Shown here piece after piece: positions 23,973 to 34,236 of a stretch of DNA of 64,000 bases. The notes beneath the pieces are model-generated. The model was not told where the DNA came from, made no database searches, and saw only the letters and a list, made by a program, of their open reading frames with translations. How positions within the stretch are numbered: the stretch's first letter is position 1; each line of letters starts with the position of its first letter. The translations under genes and the position numbers were made by a program. Where the stretch lies: positions 2,728,001-2,792,000 of the forward strand of contig NZ_JAWJEJ010000001.1 in the NCBI RefSeq assembly GCF_032911445.1, given 5' to 3'. This stretch comes from Sphingomonas sp. HF-S4 (GTDB lineage Bacteria > Pseudomonadota > Alphaproteobacteria > Sphingomonadales > Sphingomonadaceae).

Positions 23973-25478
23973 CTAGTCGAGCGACTTGACGATCTCTTCG
24001 ACCATCTTCTTGGCGTCAGCAAGAAGCATCATGGTATTGTCGCGATAGAACAGCTCGTTGTCGACGCCGGCATAGCCCACGCCGCCCATCGAACGCTTGA
24101 TGAATAGCACCGTCTTGGCCTTCTCGACATCGAGCACCGGCATGCCATAGATCGGCGAGCTCTTGTCGGTCTTGGCGGCGGGATTGGTGACGTCGTTGGC
24201 GCCGATGACGAAGGCGACGTCGGTCTGGGCGAACTCGCTGTTGATGTCCTCCAGCTCGAACACCTCGTCATAGGGCACGTTGGCCTCGGCGAGCAGCACG
24301 TTCATATGCCCCGGCATGCGCCCCGCGACCGGGTGGATCGCGTACTTCACGCGGACGCCATGCTCCTTGAGCTTGTCGCCCATTTCACGAAGCGCATGCT
24401 GCGCCTGCGCCACTGCCATGCCGTAGCCGGGGACGATGATGACCTGCTCGGCCTGTTGCATCAGGAATGCCGCATCCTCGGCCGAGCCCCGCTTCCACGG
24501 CCGGTCGGTCGCCGCCGCGGCAGCACCGCCGCCGCTGTCGCCGCCGAAGCCGCCCGCGATCACGCTGATGAAGCTGCGATTCATCGCGCGGCACATGATG
24601 TAGCTGAGGATGGCGCCCGAACTGCCGACCAATGCGCCCGTGACGATCATCGCGGTGTTGTGGAGCGTGAACCCCATCGCCGCCGCCGCCCAGCCCGAGT
24701 AGGAATTGAGCATCGACACCACGACCGGCATGTCCGCCCCGCCGATCGGCACGATCAGCAGGAAGCCGATCACGAAGCTGAGCGCGGTGATCGTCCAGAA
24801 CACCCACGGGCTCTGGTCGGTGAGGAAATAGCCGATCAGCCCGAGAATGGCTGCGAGCAACCCGAGGTTGATGACATGCCGGCCCGGCAGCAGGATCGGC
24901 TTGCCGCTCATATTGCCGTTCAATTTGAGGAAGGCGATCACCGATCCCGAGAAGGTGATCGCGCCAATCGCAACGCCCAATGCCATCTCGATCCGGCTGA
25001 CCGGGAGGATGTTGACCAGGTCGGGCCCGTAGATCGGCCGGATCACCTGCGCGATGCCGAACGCCAGCGGGTTGAGGAATGCCGCTGCGGCGACGAGCAC
25101 CGCGGCGAGGCCGACCAGCGAGTGGAAGGCCGCGACGAGTTGGGGCATTGCCGTCATCGCAATGCGGCGCGCAGTAACGAGGCCGATCACCGCACCGATG
25201 GCGATCGCACCGAGGATCTGGGCGATCGTCACGAAATCCGGTACCATCTGGAGACCATGCTCGATCGCCGCGACCGTTCCGCCATAGGGATTGGCGATTT
25301 CCGGGATGTGCGTGACCAGCGTCGTCACGACCGCTATGGCCATGCCGATCATGCCGAAGCGATTGCCGCGCTGGCTGGTCGACGGACTCGACAATCCGCG
25401 CAGCGCGAGGATGAAGCAGACGCCCGCTACCAGATAAGCGAGCGCGACCCAGGGGTTCACGGGAGCGGCTTCGTGCAC
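23973..25478 (-). CDS. pntB: NAD(P) transhydrogenase subunit beta
   Basis: 501 residues. Inner-membrane proton-pumping transhydrogenase: couples hydride transfer from NADH to NADP+ with proton entry. The first 270 or so residues hold about nine helices; the C-terminal dIII NADP-binding domain includes VIIVPGYGMAVAQAQHALRE and GANDVTNPAAKTD. It uses GTG 25478 as start, with GAAGAAGGAG upstream, one base after the stop of the gene before it; this gives the standard N-terminus HEAAPVNPWVALAYLVAG. Last gene of the pnt operon. Confidence 0.95.
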   Translation of the reverse strand: MHEAAPVNPWVALAYLVAGVCFILALRGLSSPSTSQRGNRFGMIGMAIAVVTTLVTHIPEIANPYGGTVAAIEHGLQMVPDFVTIAQILGAIAIGAVIGLVTARRIAMTAMPQLVAAFHSLVGLAAVLVAAAAFLNPLAFGIAQVIRPIYGPDLVNILPVSRIEMALGVAIGAITFSGSVIAFLKLNGNMSGKPILLPGRHVINLGLLAAILGLIGYFLTDQSPWVFWTITALSFVIGFLLIVPIGGADMPVVVSMLNSYSGWAAAAMGFTLHNTAMIVTGALVGSSGAILSYIMCRAMNRSFISVIAGGFGGDSGGGAAAAATDRPWKRGSAEDAAFLMQQAEQVIIVPGYGMAVAQAQHALREMGDKLKEHGVRVKYAIHPVAGRMPGHMNVLLAEANVPYDEVFELEDINSEFAQTDVAFVIGANDVTNPAAKTDKSSPIYGMPVLDVEKAKTVLFIKRSMGGVGYAGVDNELFYRDNTMMLLADAKKMVEEIVKSLD

Positions 25479-25479
25479 C

Positions 25480-25773
25480 TCAGCGCTCCTTCTTCTTGTA
25501 CATTGCGAGCATTCGGGCGGTCACGGCGAACCCGCCGAAGATGTTGATGCTGGCGAACACCACCGCGAGCAGCCCCAGCCATTTGGACACCGCCCCGCCA
25601 TTGCCCAGCCCCACCGCCGCCGCCGCGATCAGCGCGCCGACGATGATGACCGAGGAGATGGCGTTGGTCACCGCCATCAGCGGCGTGTGCAGCGCCGGGG
25701 TGACCGACCACACGACATAATAGCCGACGAAGCAGGCCAGCACGAAGATCGACAGGATCGAGATGAAGTCCAT
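25480..25773 (-). CDS. pntAB: NAD(P) transhydrogenase subunit alpha part 2 (membrane)
   Basis: 97 residues with three helices ([57 protein letters not shown]). This is the C-terminal membrane piece of PntA, encoded separately as is usual in alphaproteobacteria. It contains the conserved [17 protein letters not shown]. Lies between the soluble alpha part and pntB with gaps of 22 and 1 bases. Confidence 0.95.
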   Translation of the reverse strand: MDFISILSIFVLACFVGYYVVWSVTPALHTPLMAVTNAISSVIIVGALIAAAAVGLGNGGAVSKWLGLLAVVFASINIFGGFAVTARMLAMYKKKER

Positions 25774-25795
25774 GTATGGCGCCCCCTTTGCGCCG

Positions 25796-26917
25796 TCAGC
25801 CGAGCAGCCTCTCGCTCACCACTTTGCCGCCCTGCGTCAGGCGGACGGCGTTGCCGATCTCCTCGTCGAGCACTGGCTTGCCCGCTTCCTTGTCCCAGAA
25901 GGCTGAGAGGAAGTTGAACAGGTTGCGCGCAAACAGCGCCGAGCTATCCGCCGCAAGCCGGCTGGCGACGTTGCGATGCCCGACGATCTTGATGCCGTGC
26001 ACCGTCACCACTTCGCCTGCGACCGCGCCCTCGACATTGCCGCCGGCCTCCACCGCGAGGTCGACGATCACGCTGCCCGGCTTCATGCTCGCGATCTGCG
26101 CGTCCGAGATCAGCCGCGGCGCGGGGCGCCCGGGGATCAGCGCGGTGGTGATGACGATGTCCTGCTTGGCGATGTGCGACGAGACCAATTCGGCCTGCGC
26201 GGCCTTGTATTCGTCGGACATCTCGGTGGCATAGCCGCCGGTGCCCTCGCCTTCGATGCCCTTGACGCTCTCGACAAAGATTGGCTTGGCGCCGAGTGAC
26301 TGGATCTGCTCCTTGGTCGCTGCGCGGACGTCGGTCGCCGAAACCTGCGCGCCCAGCCGCCGCGCGGTCGCGATTGCCTGGAGCCCGGCGACGCCGACGC
26401 CCATCACGAACACCTTGGCGGCGCTCACCGTCCCCGCCGCGGTCATCATCATCGGGAAGGCGCGGCCATATTCGGACGCTGCGTCGAGCACCGCCTTGTA
26501 GCCCGCGAGATTCGACTGCGACGACAGGATGTCCATCGACTGCGCCCGGGTGATTCGCGGCATGAACTCCATCGCCAAGGCCTCGACGCCCAGCGCGGCG
26601 TAGCGGTCCACACGCGCGCGCTCCCCGAACGGATTGAGCCCGGCGACGATCCATGCGCCCTGCTTGAGGCCCGACAGCGCATCGGGATCGGGGCCCTGCA
26701 CGCCGAGCACGATGTCAGCGTCGGCGAGCACGTCCACCCTGCTGCCGATTGTCGCACCGGCATCGGCATAGCCCTGGTCGGCGATCGACGCGCTCTCGCC
26801 AGCACCGGCCTCGACCGCAACGCTGGCACCGAGCCCGACGAACTTCTTGACGGTCTCGGGAGTCGCGGAGACGCGCCGCTCGCCGGCGGCGGTCTCCTTG
26901 AGCACCGCGATCTTCAT
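25796..26917 (-). CDS. pntAA: NAD(P) transhydrogenase subunit alpha part 1 (NAD-binding)
   Basis: 373 residues. Soluble dI domain, related to alanine dehydrogenase: [20 protein letters not shown] at the N-terminus and [17 protein letters not shown], the NAD-binding Rossmann loop, near residue 172. Binds NADH and passes hydride to the dIII domain of PntB. Full length for the split form. One base separates its ATG from the stop of the oxidase subunit IV gene. Confidence 0.95.
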   Translation of the reverse strand: MKIAVLKETAAGERRVSATPETVKKFVGLGASVAVEAGAGESASIADQGYADAGATIGSRVDVLADADIVLGVQGPDPDALSGLKQGAWIVAGLNPFGERARVDRYAALGVEALAMEFMPRITRAQSMDILSSQSNLAGYKAVLDAASEYGRAFPMMMTAAGTVSAAKVFVMGVGVAGLQAIATARRLGAQVSATDVRAATKEQIQSLGAKPIFVESVKGIEGEGTGGYATEMSDEYKAAQAELVSSHIAKQDIVITTALIPGRPAPRLISDAQIASMKPGSVIVDLAVEAGGNVEGAVAGEVVTVHGIKIVGHRNVASRLAADSSALFARNLFNFLSAFWDKEAGKPVLDEEIGNAVRLTQGGKVVSERLLG

Positions 26918-26918
26918 G

Positions 26919-27056
26919 CTAGTTGGCGATCATGAAGACGACGAAGGCGCCCAGGGCGGCCGACGCGATCGTTCCCCACAGCATCAGCTTGGTGAAACCG
27001 CTATAGGTTTCGGCGTGCGCCTGGACTTCGGTGCTGTTCTCGCCGGTATCGGCCAT
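26919..27056 (-). CDS. aa3-type cytochrome c oxidase subunit IV-like small protein
   Basis: 45 residues, easily missed. After a polar start (MADTGENSTEVQAHAET) comes YSGFTKLMLWGTIASAALG, the pattern of the proteobacterial aa3 oxidase subunit IV family, with one membrane helix and the ending FMIAN. Start ATG 27056. It is the first gene of the pnt operon, not next to cox genes; the family role is a single-helix accessory subunit of the oxidase, structure known in Rhodobacter and Paracoccus. Confidence 0.85.
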   Translation of the reverse strand: MADTGENSTEVQAHAETYSGFTKLMLWGTIASAALGAFVVFMIAN

Positions 27057-27214
27057 GCGTTAATCCCCTCTGCGCAACTTTTGCGAGACCTTAACCGCCG
27101 TACCGCATAGCCTCAACCCCAACGGGGCAAACAACCGCTGTGCGCAGGCTTAAGGCCACCTTTACCCCTAGTGCGTATCGATACGACCTGATTTGGGACA
27201 ATAGGGACAGACGG

Positions 27215-28642
27215 ATGACGCGCAACGGGCAGCGCCTCCTGATGCTGATCGACGATGAGCCGGCGCAGCGCCGCCTCGTCGCGGCGATCGCTGCGCGCCG
27301 CGGCTGGCGCACCGTTTTCGCGGGCGATTCGGAGACCGCGATCGCGATGCTCGGCACGCCCGACGGGATGGCGCTCGACGCGATCATCCTCGATCACGCG
27401 TCTTCCGACGCCGACGCTGCCGCGCTGATCGGCGAGCTGCGCGAGCGCCGACCCCAGCTGCCGATCCTCGTGCTCACCGCCAACAGCTCGGCCGCGGCCG
27501 CGGTCAGCGCGATGCGCGCGGGTGCCACCGATTTCCTGGTCAAGCCGATTGCATCCGAACGGTTGCTCGTCGCGCTAGAAGTCGCCGCCGGCGGCGCTAC
27601 GGCAGGCGAACTCCGTCCGCTCACCGAGAAGCAATCGGTCAGCCTCGCCTTTGACGAGATCGTCGGCAGCGCGCCGCAGTTCCGCGCCGCGCTCGCCATC
27701 GCCGCCAAGGCAGCGCGCGCGCGCGTACCGGTGCTGATCGAAGGCGAGAGCGGCGTCGGCAAGGAAGTCGTCGCCGAGGCAATCCACGCTGCCAGCCCGC
27801 GGTCGCGCAAGCCGGCGATCGCCGTCAACTGCGGCGCGATCCCCGCCAACCTCGTCGAATCGGAGCTGTTCGGGCACGAAAAGGGCGCGTTCACCGGCGC
27901 GTTCGAGCGGAAAATCGGGCGCTTCCAGGATGCCGATGGTGGCACCCTGTTCCTCGACGAAGTCGGCGAGATGCCGCTCGACGCACAGGTCAAGCTGCTG
28001 CGCCTGCTCCAGACCGGCGAGATCCAGCCCTTGGGCGCGCGCCATCCGCGCGAAGTCGACGTCCGCGTCATCGCCGCGACCAACAAGGGACTGCTCGCCG
28101 AAGTCGAGGCCGGGCGCTTCCGCGAGGACCTCTATTACCGGCTAAACGTCGTCCAGGTGACAATCCCGCCCTTGCGCGAGCGCGCCGGCGACATCCCCGC
28201 GCTCGCCCGTCACCTGCTCGGCCGCATCGCCGAGCAGCCGGGGCTGCGGCCGCTCGGCATCACCGACGACGCGCTGGCGCTGCTCGGCAGCTATGACTGG
28301 CCGGGCAATGTCCGCCAGCTCCAGAACGCACTGTTCCGTGCCGCCGTGCTCTGCGAAGGCGATGGGCTCGCCCGCGCCGACTTCCCGCAGATCGCCCAGC
28401 TCGCCGCGGGTAGGCCGGCGGGCAGCGGGCCAATCCCGCAGGGATCGGGCAATGCCGGGGTCACGCTGTTCCGCCCCGACGGCAATCTCCGGGCGCTCGA
28501 CGAGATCGAGGCCGACGTCATTCGCCTCGCGATCGGCCATTATCGCGGCCGGATGACCGAAGTCGCCCGTCGCCTCGGCATCGGCCGCTCGACGCTCTAC
28601 CGGAAGCTCGGCGAGCTGGGGATCGACCAGAGCGCGGCGTAA
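27215..28642 (+). CDS. NtrC-family sigma-54-dependent response regulator
   Basis: 475 residues. Receiver domain about 5-120, with acidic pocket IDDEP, phospho-acceptor Asp60 (IILDHASSD) and Lys in FLVKPI. AAA+ domain about 150-385: Walker A EGESGVGKEV, sigma-54 contact loop GAFTGA, Walker B TLFLDEVGEM. C-terminal Fis-type HTH (MTEVARRLGIGRSTLYRKLG). It should activate sigma-54 promoters after phosphorylation. No cognate histidine kinase is nearby. ATG 27215 was preferred over an upstream in-frame start because it follows AGGGACAGACGG and puts the receiver at the usual place. Confidence 0.93.
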   Translation: MTRNGQRLLMLIDDEPAQRRLVAAIAARRGWRTVFAGDSETAIAMLGTPDGMALDAIILDHASSDADAAALIGELRERRPQLPILVLTANSSAAAAVSAMRAGATDFLVKPIASERLLVALEVAAGGATAGELRPLTEKQSVSLAFDEIVGSAPQFRAALAIAAKAARARVPVLIEGESGVGKEVVAEAIHAASPRSRKPAIAVNCGAIPANLVESELFGHEKGAFTGAFERKIGRFQDADGGTLFLDEVGEMPLDAQVKLLRLLQTGEIQPLGARHPREVDVRVIAATNKGLLAEVEAGRFREDLYYRLNVVQVTIPPLRERAGDIPALARHLLGRIAEQPGLRPLGITDDALALLGSYDWPGNVRQLQNALFRAAVLCEGDGLARADFPQIAQLAAGRPAGSGPIPQGSGNAGVTLFRPDGNLRALDEIEADVIRLAIGHYRGRMTEVARRLGIGRSTLYRKLGELGIDQSAA

Positions 28643-28659
28643 GGCGATTGCTCCTTCCA

Positions 28660-28734
28660 CCGTTCGTTTCGAGCGTAGTCGAGAACCCTGGGTCGGTGTG
28701 GCTATCGTTTCTCGACTACGCTCGAAACGAACGG
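28660..28734. repeat. long perfect inverted repeat, 26-bp arms
   Basis: Left arm 28660-28685 and right arm 28709-28734 are exact reverse complements over 26 bases, starting CCGTTCGTTTCGAGCG; the loop is 23 bases. It sits at the shared 3' end of the response-regulator gene and the convergent glycosyltransferase gene and can terminate both. The stop codon of the glycosyltransferase lies in the loop (28702-28704), so the right arm is translated. Confidence 0.85.
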
Positions 28735-30177
28735 GGAAGGTTGGTGCGCGCGCCACAGACTGAGCCCGGGCTGGCGCTTGCCCGTGGTTCCGTAGAACGG
28801 CTGTGCGACGCCCCCAGGCGCCAATACCCTTCCGGGATCATAGTCCCCGCGTATGAGGACGAACACGCGCCGCTCGCGCGCCAGCAGTGCGCGGGCCCCG
28901 GCGGCGTCGACATGCGGGGCCCCGGCAAGGCCGTTAGCCCAGCGGTCGCTCGCCACCTCGGGCGTTAGCACCATCAGCCGCAAACGGCTGCCGCGCTGCG
29001 CGAGATAGTGCCGCGCCGCGACTCCCATCGCATCCCCCTCGACCAGCAGCACCGCATCGGGATCGGCGGCGTCGGCCGCCGCGATCGCCTGCGGCCAGGC
29101 CTCGGTCTCGCGCATCGGCAGCCAGCGCAACGTCGCGCCAAGCTCGAGTAGGAGTAGCAGCCCGAGCAGCGCGGTGTGAACCGGCACCGAGCGCATCCGC
29201 ACCAGCGCCACCAGCACCGCCATCGGCCCGGCCGCCCAGAACAAGGTCCGCGGCAGGAAGATCGGCAGTTTCTGGCTCAGCCCCCAGAGCAGCAGCGGCG
29301 CGCCCAGCGCCAGCACCGCGAGCAGCACCACCGCCGGCCGCCGTTCGCGTACCGCGAACCACGCCCACCCGCCCAGCCAAGCCAGCGCCAGCACCGGCAA
29401 CATCGCCACCTTCTCGCCGGCGATGTAGAAGGGCAGATAGACCACGCCCGTCATCTCGAGCGCCTGCGCCACGCCGGGCCGGGCGATCCAGCCGAAGGTC
29501 GAGCTCGACGCCCCCGCCTGCCCCAGGCTGATCCACGCCCACCAACTCCACAGCAGTCCGACGATCAGGTTCGCCGCGAGCCAGCGCACCAGCGCGCGTC
29601 GGTCGCCGCGCAGCAGCCAGAGCATCGCCGCATTGGCCAGCGCGACGAACACCACCATCGTCGTATGCGCATAGAGCGCGACCAGCGCCGCGACGACATA
29701 GCCCGCCAGCGGCGCGATCCGCGGGCGATCCAGATACGCAACCATCGCGATGCAGCCGAACAGCGCGGCGCTGTGCGCCAGGATATAGCCGCGCACCTCC
29801 TGCGAGTAATCGAGATGTGCGGTGGAGACCGCCAGCAGCGCCGCCGCGGCCAGCCCCGCCCCGCGCCCGCCGATCCGCCGCGCCAGCCACCACGCCGCGC
29901 CGATCCCCATTATGCCGATCAGCACCGACAGCGCCCGCACCGCCAGGTCGCTGCTGCCGAACAGCGCGATCCAGCCCTTGAGCAGCGTGTAATACAGCGG
30001 CGGATTGGCCTCGCGCGCCATCCAGCCGCTCCACAGAAGCTCCAGCGGCTGCTCGGCGAAACGGACTGCGGCGATCTCGTCGAACCACAAGGAATAGCCC
30101 GCGCTGCCCAGCCGCAGCGCCGCCGCTGCCAGCAGGATCGGCACGATCAGCCAGTCCGCTCTTGCCCTTCCGATCAA
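28702..30177 (-). CDS. polytopic glycosyltransferase, GT39/ArnT-like
   Basis: 491 residues with about 11-13 membrane helices. The first periplasmic loop has the catalytic-type acidic pair in YSLWFDEIAAVRF (residues about 28-40), as in protein mannosyltransferases and ArnT, which use polyprenyl-phosphate sugars. NPPLYYTLLKGW follows, also typical. The C-terminal residues SPFVSSVVEKR and the stop are encoded by the right arm and loop of the inverted repeat, so the native end may have been replaced. The start is TTG 30177; no ATG lies near. Target unknown. Confidence 0.85.
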   Translation of the reverse strand: MIGRARADWLIVPILLAAAALRLGSAGYSLWFDEIAAVRFAEQPLELLWSGWMAREANPPLYYTLLKGWIALFGSSDLAVRALSVLIGIMGIGAAWWLARRIGGRGAGLAAAALLAVSTAHLDYSQEVRGYILAHSAALFGCIAMVAYLDRPRIAPLAGYVVAALVALYAHTTMVVFVALANAAMLWLLRGDRRALVRWLAANLIVGLLWSWWAWISLGQAGASSSTFGWIARPGVAQALEMTGVVYLPFYIAGEKVAMLPVLALAWLGGWAWFAVRERRPAVVLLAVLALGAPLLLWGLSQKLPIFLPRTLFWAAGPMAVLVALVRMRSVPVHTALLGLLLLLELGATLRWLPMRETEAWPQAIAAADAADPDAVLLVEGDAMGVAARHYLAQRGSRLRLMVLTPEVASDRWANGLAGAPHVDAAGARALLARERRVFVLIRGDYDPGRVLAPGGVAQPFYGTTGKRQPGLSLWRAHQPSPFVSSVVEKR

Positions 30178-30234
30178 CGCGCCGTCCCCCCGCCTTGGGG
30201 TGTCGCGGTACGTCTCAGCGGCGTCAAGCGGCGC

Positions 30235-30792
30235 TCAGTCGCGCGGCACGGGGAAAATCGGCAGCATGCGGTGGAGCACGCCGTCGCGGTTGAGGAACTG
30301 GTGCTTGATCGCGCCGAGCACGTGGAGACCGATCAGCACATAGGTCGCCTTGATCAGCAGCTTGTGCGCCCCGCCCAGCGCCTCGCCCAGATCCTCCGAG
30401 CGCGGCACGGGCAGGTTGCCGATCGGGAACAGCCCGAACCAGTCGGTCGCGGGCGCGCCGCCGGCCGACGCCGCCGCCCAGCCGAGCAGCGGGATCGCCA
30501 GCAGCAGGACGTAGAACAGGACGTGCGTGGCGCGGGCGAGCAACCGCTCCCAGCCCGCCATATGCCCGGGCAGCGCCGGCCAGCGATGCCCGATCCGCCA
30601 GCCGAGCCGCACCAAGGTGAGCACGAACACCGTGATCCCCAGCGACTTGTGCATCGCGAACCAGCCGAGCTTGTCGGGGCCCTGCGCGTCTTCCATCCAG
30701 CCACCGACCAGCACGTTGGCGACCAGCAGCGCGGCGATCATCCAGTGCAGCAAAATCGAGACGGTGGAATAACGGTGTTCGGATTCGCGCAT
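30235..30792 (-). CDS. cytochrome b561 family protein
   Basis: 185 residues with four membrane helices and haem-ligand histidines: ILLHWMIAALLV (helix 1), FAMHKSLGITVFVLTLVRLG (helix 2), ATHVLFYVLLLAIPLLGW (helix 3) and GLHVLGAIKHQF (helix 4). A di-haem b561 of the CybB type, which passes electrons from quinol to a periplasmic acceptor or superoxide. Starts MRESEHRYSTVSI at ATG 30792. It is divergent from the SDR gene (55-base gap). Confidence 0.9.
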   Translation of the reverse strand: MRESEHRYSTVSILLHWMIAALLVANVLVGGWMEDAQGPDKLGWFAMHKSLGITVFVLTLVRLGWRIGHRWPALPGHMAGWERLLARATHVLFYVLLLAIPLLGWAAASAGGAPATDWFGLFPIGNLPVPRSEDLGEALGGAHKLLIKATYVLIGLHVLGAIKHQFLNRDGVLHRMLPIFPVPRD

Positions 30793-30847
30793 ACAACCTC
30801 CCGCGCCCGCGCTGGCCGGTTTTGGCGATCCGCGCTAGGGCATTGCG

Positions 30848-31582
30848 ATGCAAAACCACTTCGCCGGACGAACGATCCTCGTCACCGGAGCGGCCTCGGG
30901 CATCGGGCTTGCGGTCGCCGAGCATTGCACCAACCGGGGTGCCGGGCGGCTGATCCTGGTCGACCGCAATCCGGTTTTCGCCGATTTCGCGCATGAGGCC
31001 GTGACCGGCGACGTCCGCGACGAGGCGCTGTGGGACGGCCTCGACCTGGCCGGGCTGGACCATGCCGTGATCAATGCCGGCGTCGCGGGCGCCGGCGCGA
31101 TCGCCGACCTTGCCTTCGAGGAATGGCGGCGCATCCTCTCGGTCAATCTCGACGGCGCCTTCCTCACGCTGCGCGCCGCGATGCGCGCGATGCGGGGGCG
31201 CGGCGGATCGATCGTGATCACGGCGTCGGCGGCGGGGATCAAGGCCGAGCCCGGCGTCTCCGCCTATGGCAGTGCCAAGGCGGCGCTGATCCACTTGGCC
31301 AAGGTCGCCGCCAAGGAAGGTGCGCCGCACGGCATCCGCGTCAATGCGATTGCGCCGGCGGGCGTCGAGACGCCGGTGTGGGATGCGGTCCCCATGTTCG
31401 CCGACCGCGCCGCGGAGATCGGCCGTGACGCCGCCTTTGCCGAGATGGCGGCGATGGCCACCCCGCTCGGCCGCTATGCCAAGCCAGAGGAGATCGCCGC
31501 GCAGATCGGCTTCCTGCTCTCCGACGCGAGCGCGCTGACCACCGGGGCGACGCTGGTCAGCGACGGGGGATATACGCTGTAA
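30848..31582 (+). CDS. short-chain dehydrogenase/reductase
   Basis: 244 residues, classical SDR. Cofactor motif ILVTGAASGIGLAVAEHC near the N-terminus; NAG-type motif VINAGVAGAG; catalytic Ser in VITASAAG and YGSAK (Tyr-x-x-x-Lys) around residues 137-155. C-terminal DASALTTGATLVSDGGYTL is the common ending. Asp40 region (LVDRNP) suggests NAD(H) preference. Substrate unknown. Ends 12 bases before the convergent folP stop. Confidence 0.92.
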   Translation: MQNHFAGRTILVTGAASGIGLAVAEHCTNRGAGRLILVDRNPVFADFAHEAVTGDVRDEALWDGLDLAGLDHAVINAGVAGAGAIADLAFEEWRRILSVNLDGAFLTLRAAMRAMRGRGGSIVITASAAGIKAEPGVSAYGSAKAALIHLAKVAAKEGAPHGIRVNAIAPAGVETPVWDAVPMFADRAAEIGRDAAFAEMAAMATPLGRYAKPEEIAAQIGFLLSDASALTTGATLVSDGGYTL

Positions 31583-31594
31583 GTTGCTCCCCGT

Positions 31595-32695
31595 TCAGCC
31601 CGGCATCCGCGCCACGAGCGCCGCATCGCGCATCCCGCGCCAGACGCGCAGCGCCTGCGCGGTTTCGAAGACGTCGTGGACGCGGAGCAATTGCGCGCCG
31701 AGCTCGGCGCCCTTGAGCGCAACGGCGAGCGAGCCACCGAGCCGCGCCTCGGCGGGGGCCTCGTTGGAGAGCGCGCCGATCATCCGCTTGCGGCTGGCGC
31801 CCAGCACAATGCCGCAGCCCAGACCGTGGAAGAGCGCGAGGCCGTTCAACAGCGCGAGATTGTCCGCCAGCGACTTGCCGAAACCGATGCCCGGATCGAC
31901 CAGGATGCGCGACCGATCGACATCCTTCGCCACCACATCGTCGACGCGCTGTTCCAGCCAGTCGTACACTTCGATCAGCACGTCGCCATAGTCGCCGCCG
32001 TCATGTCCGGTCCGGGTGGGGTCTGGGGAGTGCATCAGCACCACCGGGCAGCCCGCCCTGGCGACCACTTCGAGCGCGCGATCGTCGTAGAGCAGCGCCG
32101 AGACATCGTTGACGATGTGTCCGCCCGCGGCGAGCCCCGCTTCGATCACCGCGGCTTTGCGGGTATCGATCGATACCGCCGCGCCGCTGCGCGCCAGCCG
32201 TTCGATCACCGGGACGATGCGCGCGATCTCGTCGCCTTCCCACACCGCCGCCGCGCCGGGGCGCGTTGATTCGCCGCCGATATCGACGATCGCCGCCCCT
32301 GCGACGGTCATGTCGACGCCGACCTGCGCCGCCGCGGCGGGATCGTCGGCATGCTTGCCGCCGTCGGAGAAGCTGTCGGGCGTGACGTTGAGGATACCCA
32401 TCACCTGGGGCTGGTCGAGCCGGACCACGCGCTCGCCGAGCGTGAGCGGCGCGCGCGGGGCAGAGATGCGTGCGGCGATCGCCTGGAGGCGCTCGTCCTG
32501 CGGCAGATCGGCAACGGGGATCGTGCGCTGGAGTGTACGCTTGCCGTCTTCGACGGCGATCAGCTCGAACGCGGCGAACCAACACAGCCCCCCCGCTAGT
32601 CTCGCGACGCTGCCGTCGGGATACCCGACGGGCGTGTCGACGAACTGCGTGGGGCGGAGATAGAGGCGGGCGTCGCCTGGCAGGGAAACGATCAC
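31595..32695 (-). CDS. folP: dihydropteroate synthase with N-terminal extension
   Basis: 366 residues against about 275 in most bacteria. The TIM barrel begins near residue 115 with PQVMGILNVTPDSFSDGG and continues with DIGGESTRPGA and the pterin/pABA loops. It condenses pABA with dihydropterin pyrophosphate in folate synthesis and is the sulfonamide target. The first 100 or so residues (LYLRPTQFVDTPVGYPDGSV) form an extra domain of unknown role. Start is GTG 32695. It lies downstream of ccrM in the same direction with a palindrome between. Confidence 0.93.
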   Translation of the reverse strand: MIVSLPGDARLYLRPTQFVDTPVGYPDGSVARLAGGLCWFAAFELIAVEDGKRTLQRTIPVADLPQDERLQAIAARISAPRAPLTLGERVVRLDQPQVMGILNVTPDSFSDGGKHADDPAAAAQVGVDMTVAGAAIVDIGGESTRPGAAAVWEGDEIARIVPVIERLARSGAAVSIDTRKAAVIEAGLAAGGHIVNDVSALLYDDRALEVVARAGCPVVLMHSPDPTRTGHDGGDYGDVLIEVYDWLEQRVDDVVAKDVDRSRILVDPGIGFGKSLADNLALLNGLALFHGLGCGIVLGASRKRMIGALSNEAPAEARLGGSLAVALKGAELGAQLLRVHDVFETAQALRVWRGMRDAALVARMPG

Positions 32696-32702
32696 GAAAC
32701 CT

Positions 32703-32782
32703 CCGTTCGCCCTGAGCTTGTCGAAGGGCCGTTCTTACTTCGATAGCGAAAGACGGTGCTTCGACAAGCTCAGCACGAACGG
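32703..32782. repeat. inverted repeat with CTGAGCTTGTCGAAG core
   Basis: Arms 32703-32726 and 32759-32782 are 24 bases each and pair with two mismatches; each contains CCGTTCG and CTGAGCTTGTCGAAG. Located between ccrM and folP. This is a dispersed intergenic palindrome type well known from many proteobacterial genomes; it could terminate ccrM transcription. Confidence 0.8.
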
Positions 32783-32789
32783 TGGTGGG

Positions 32790-34236
<1,447 letters not shown>

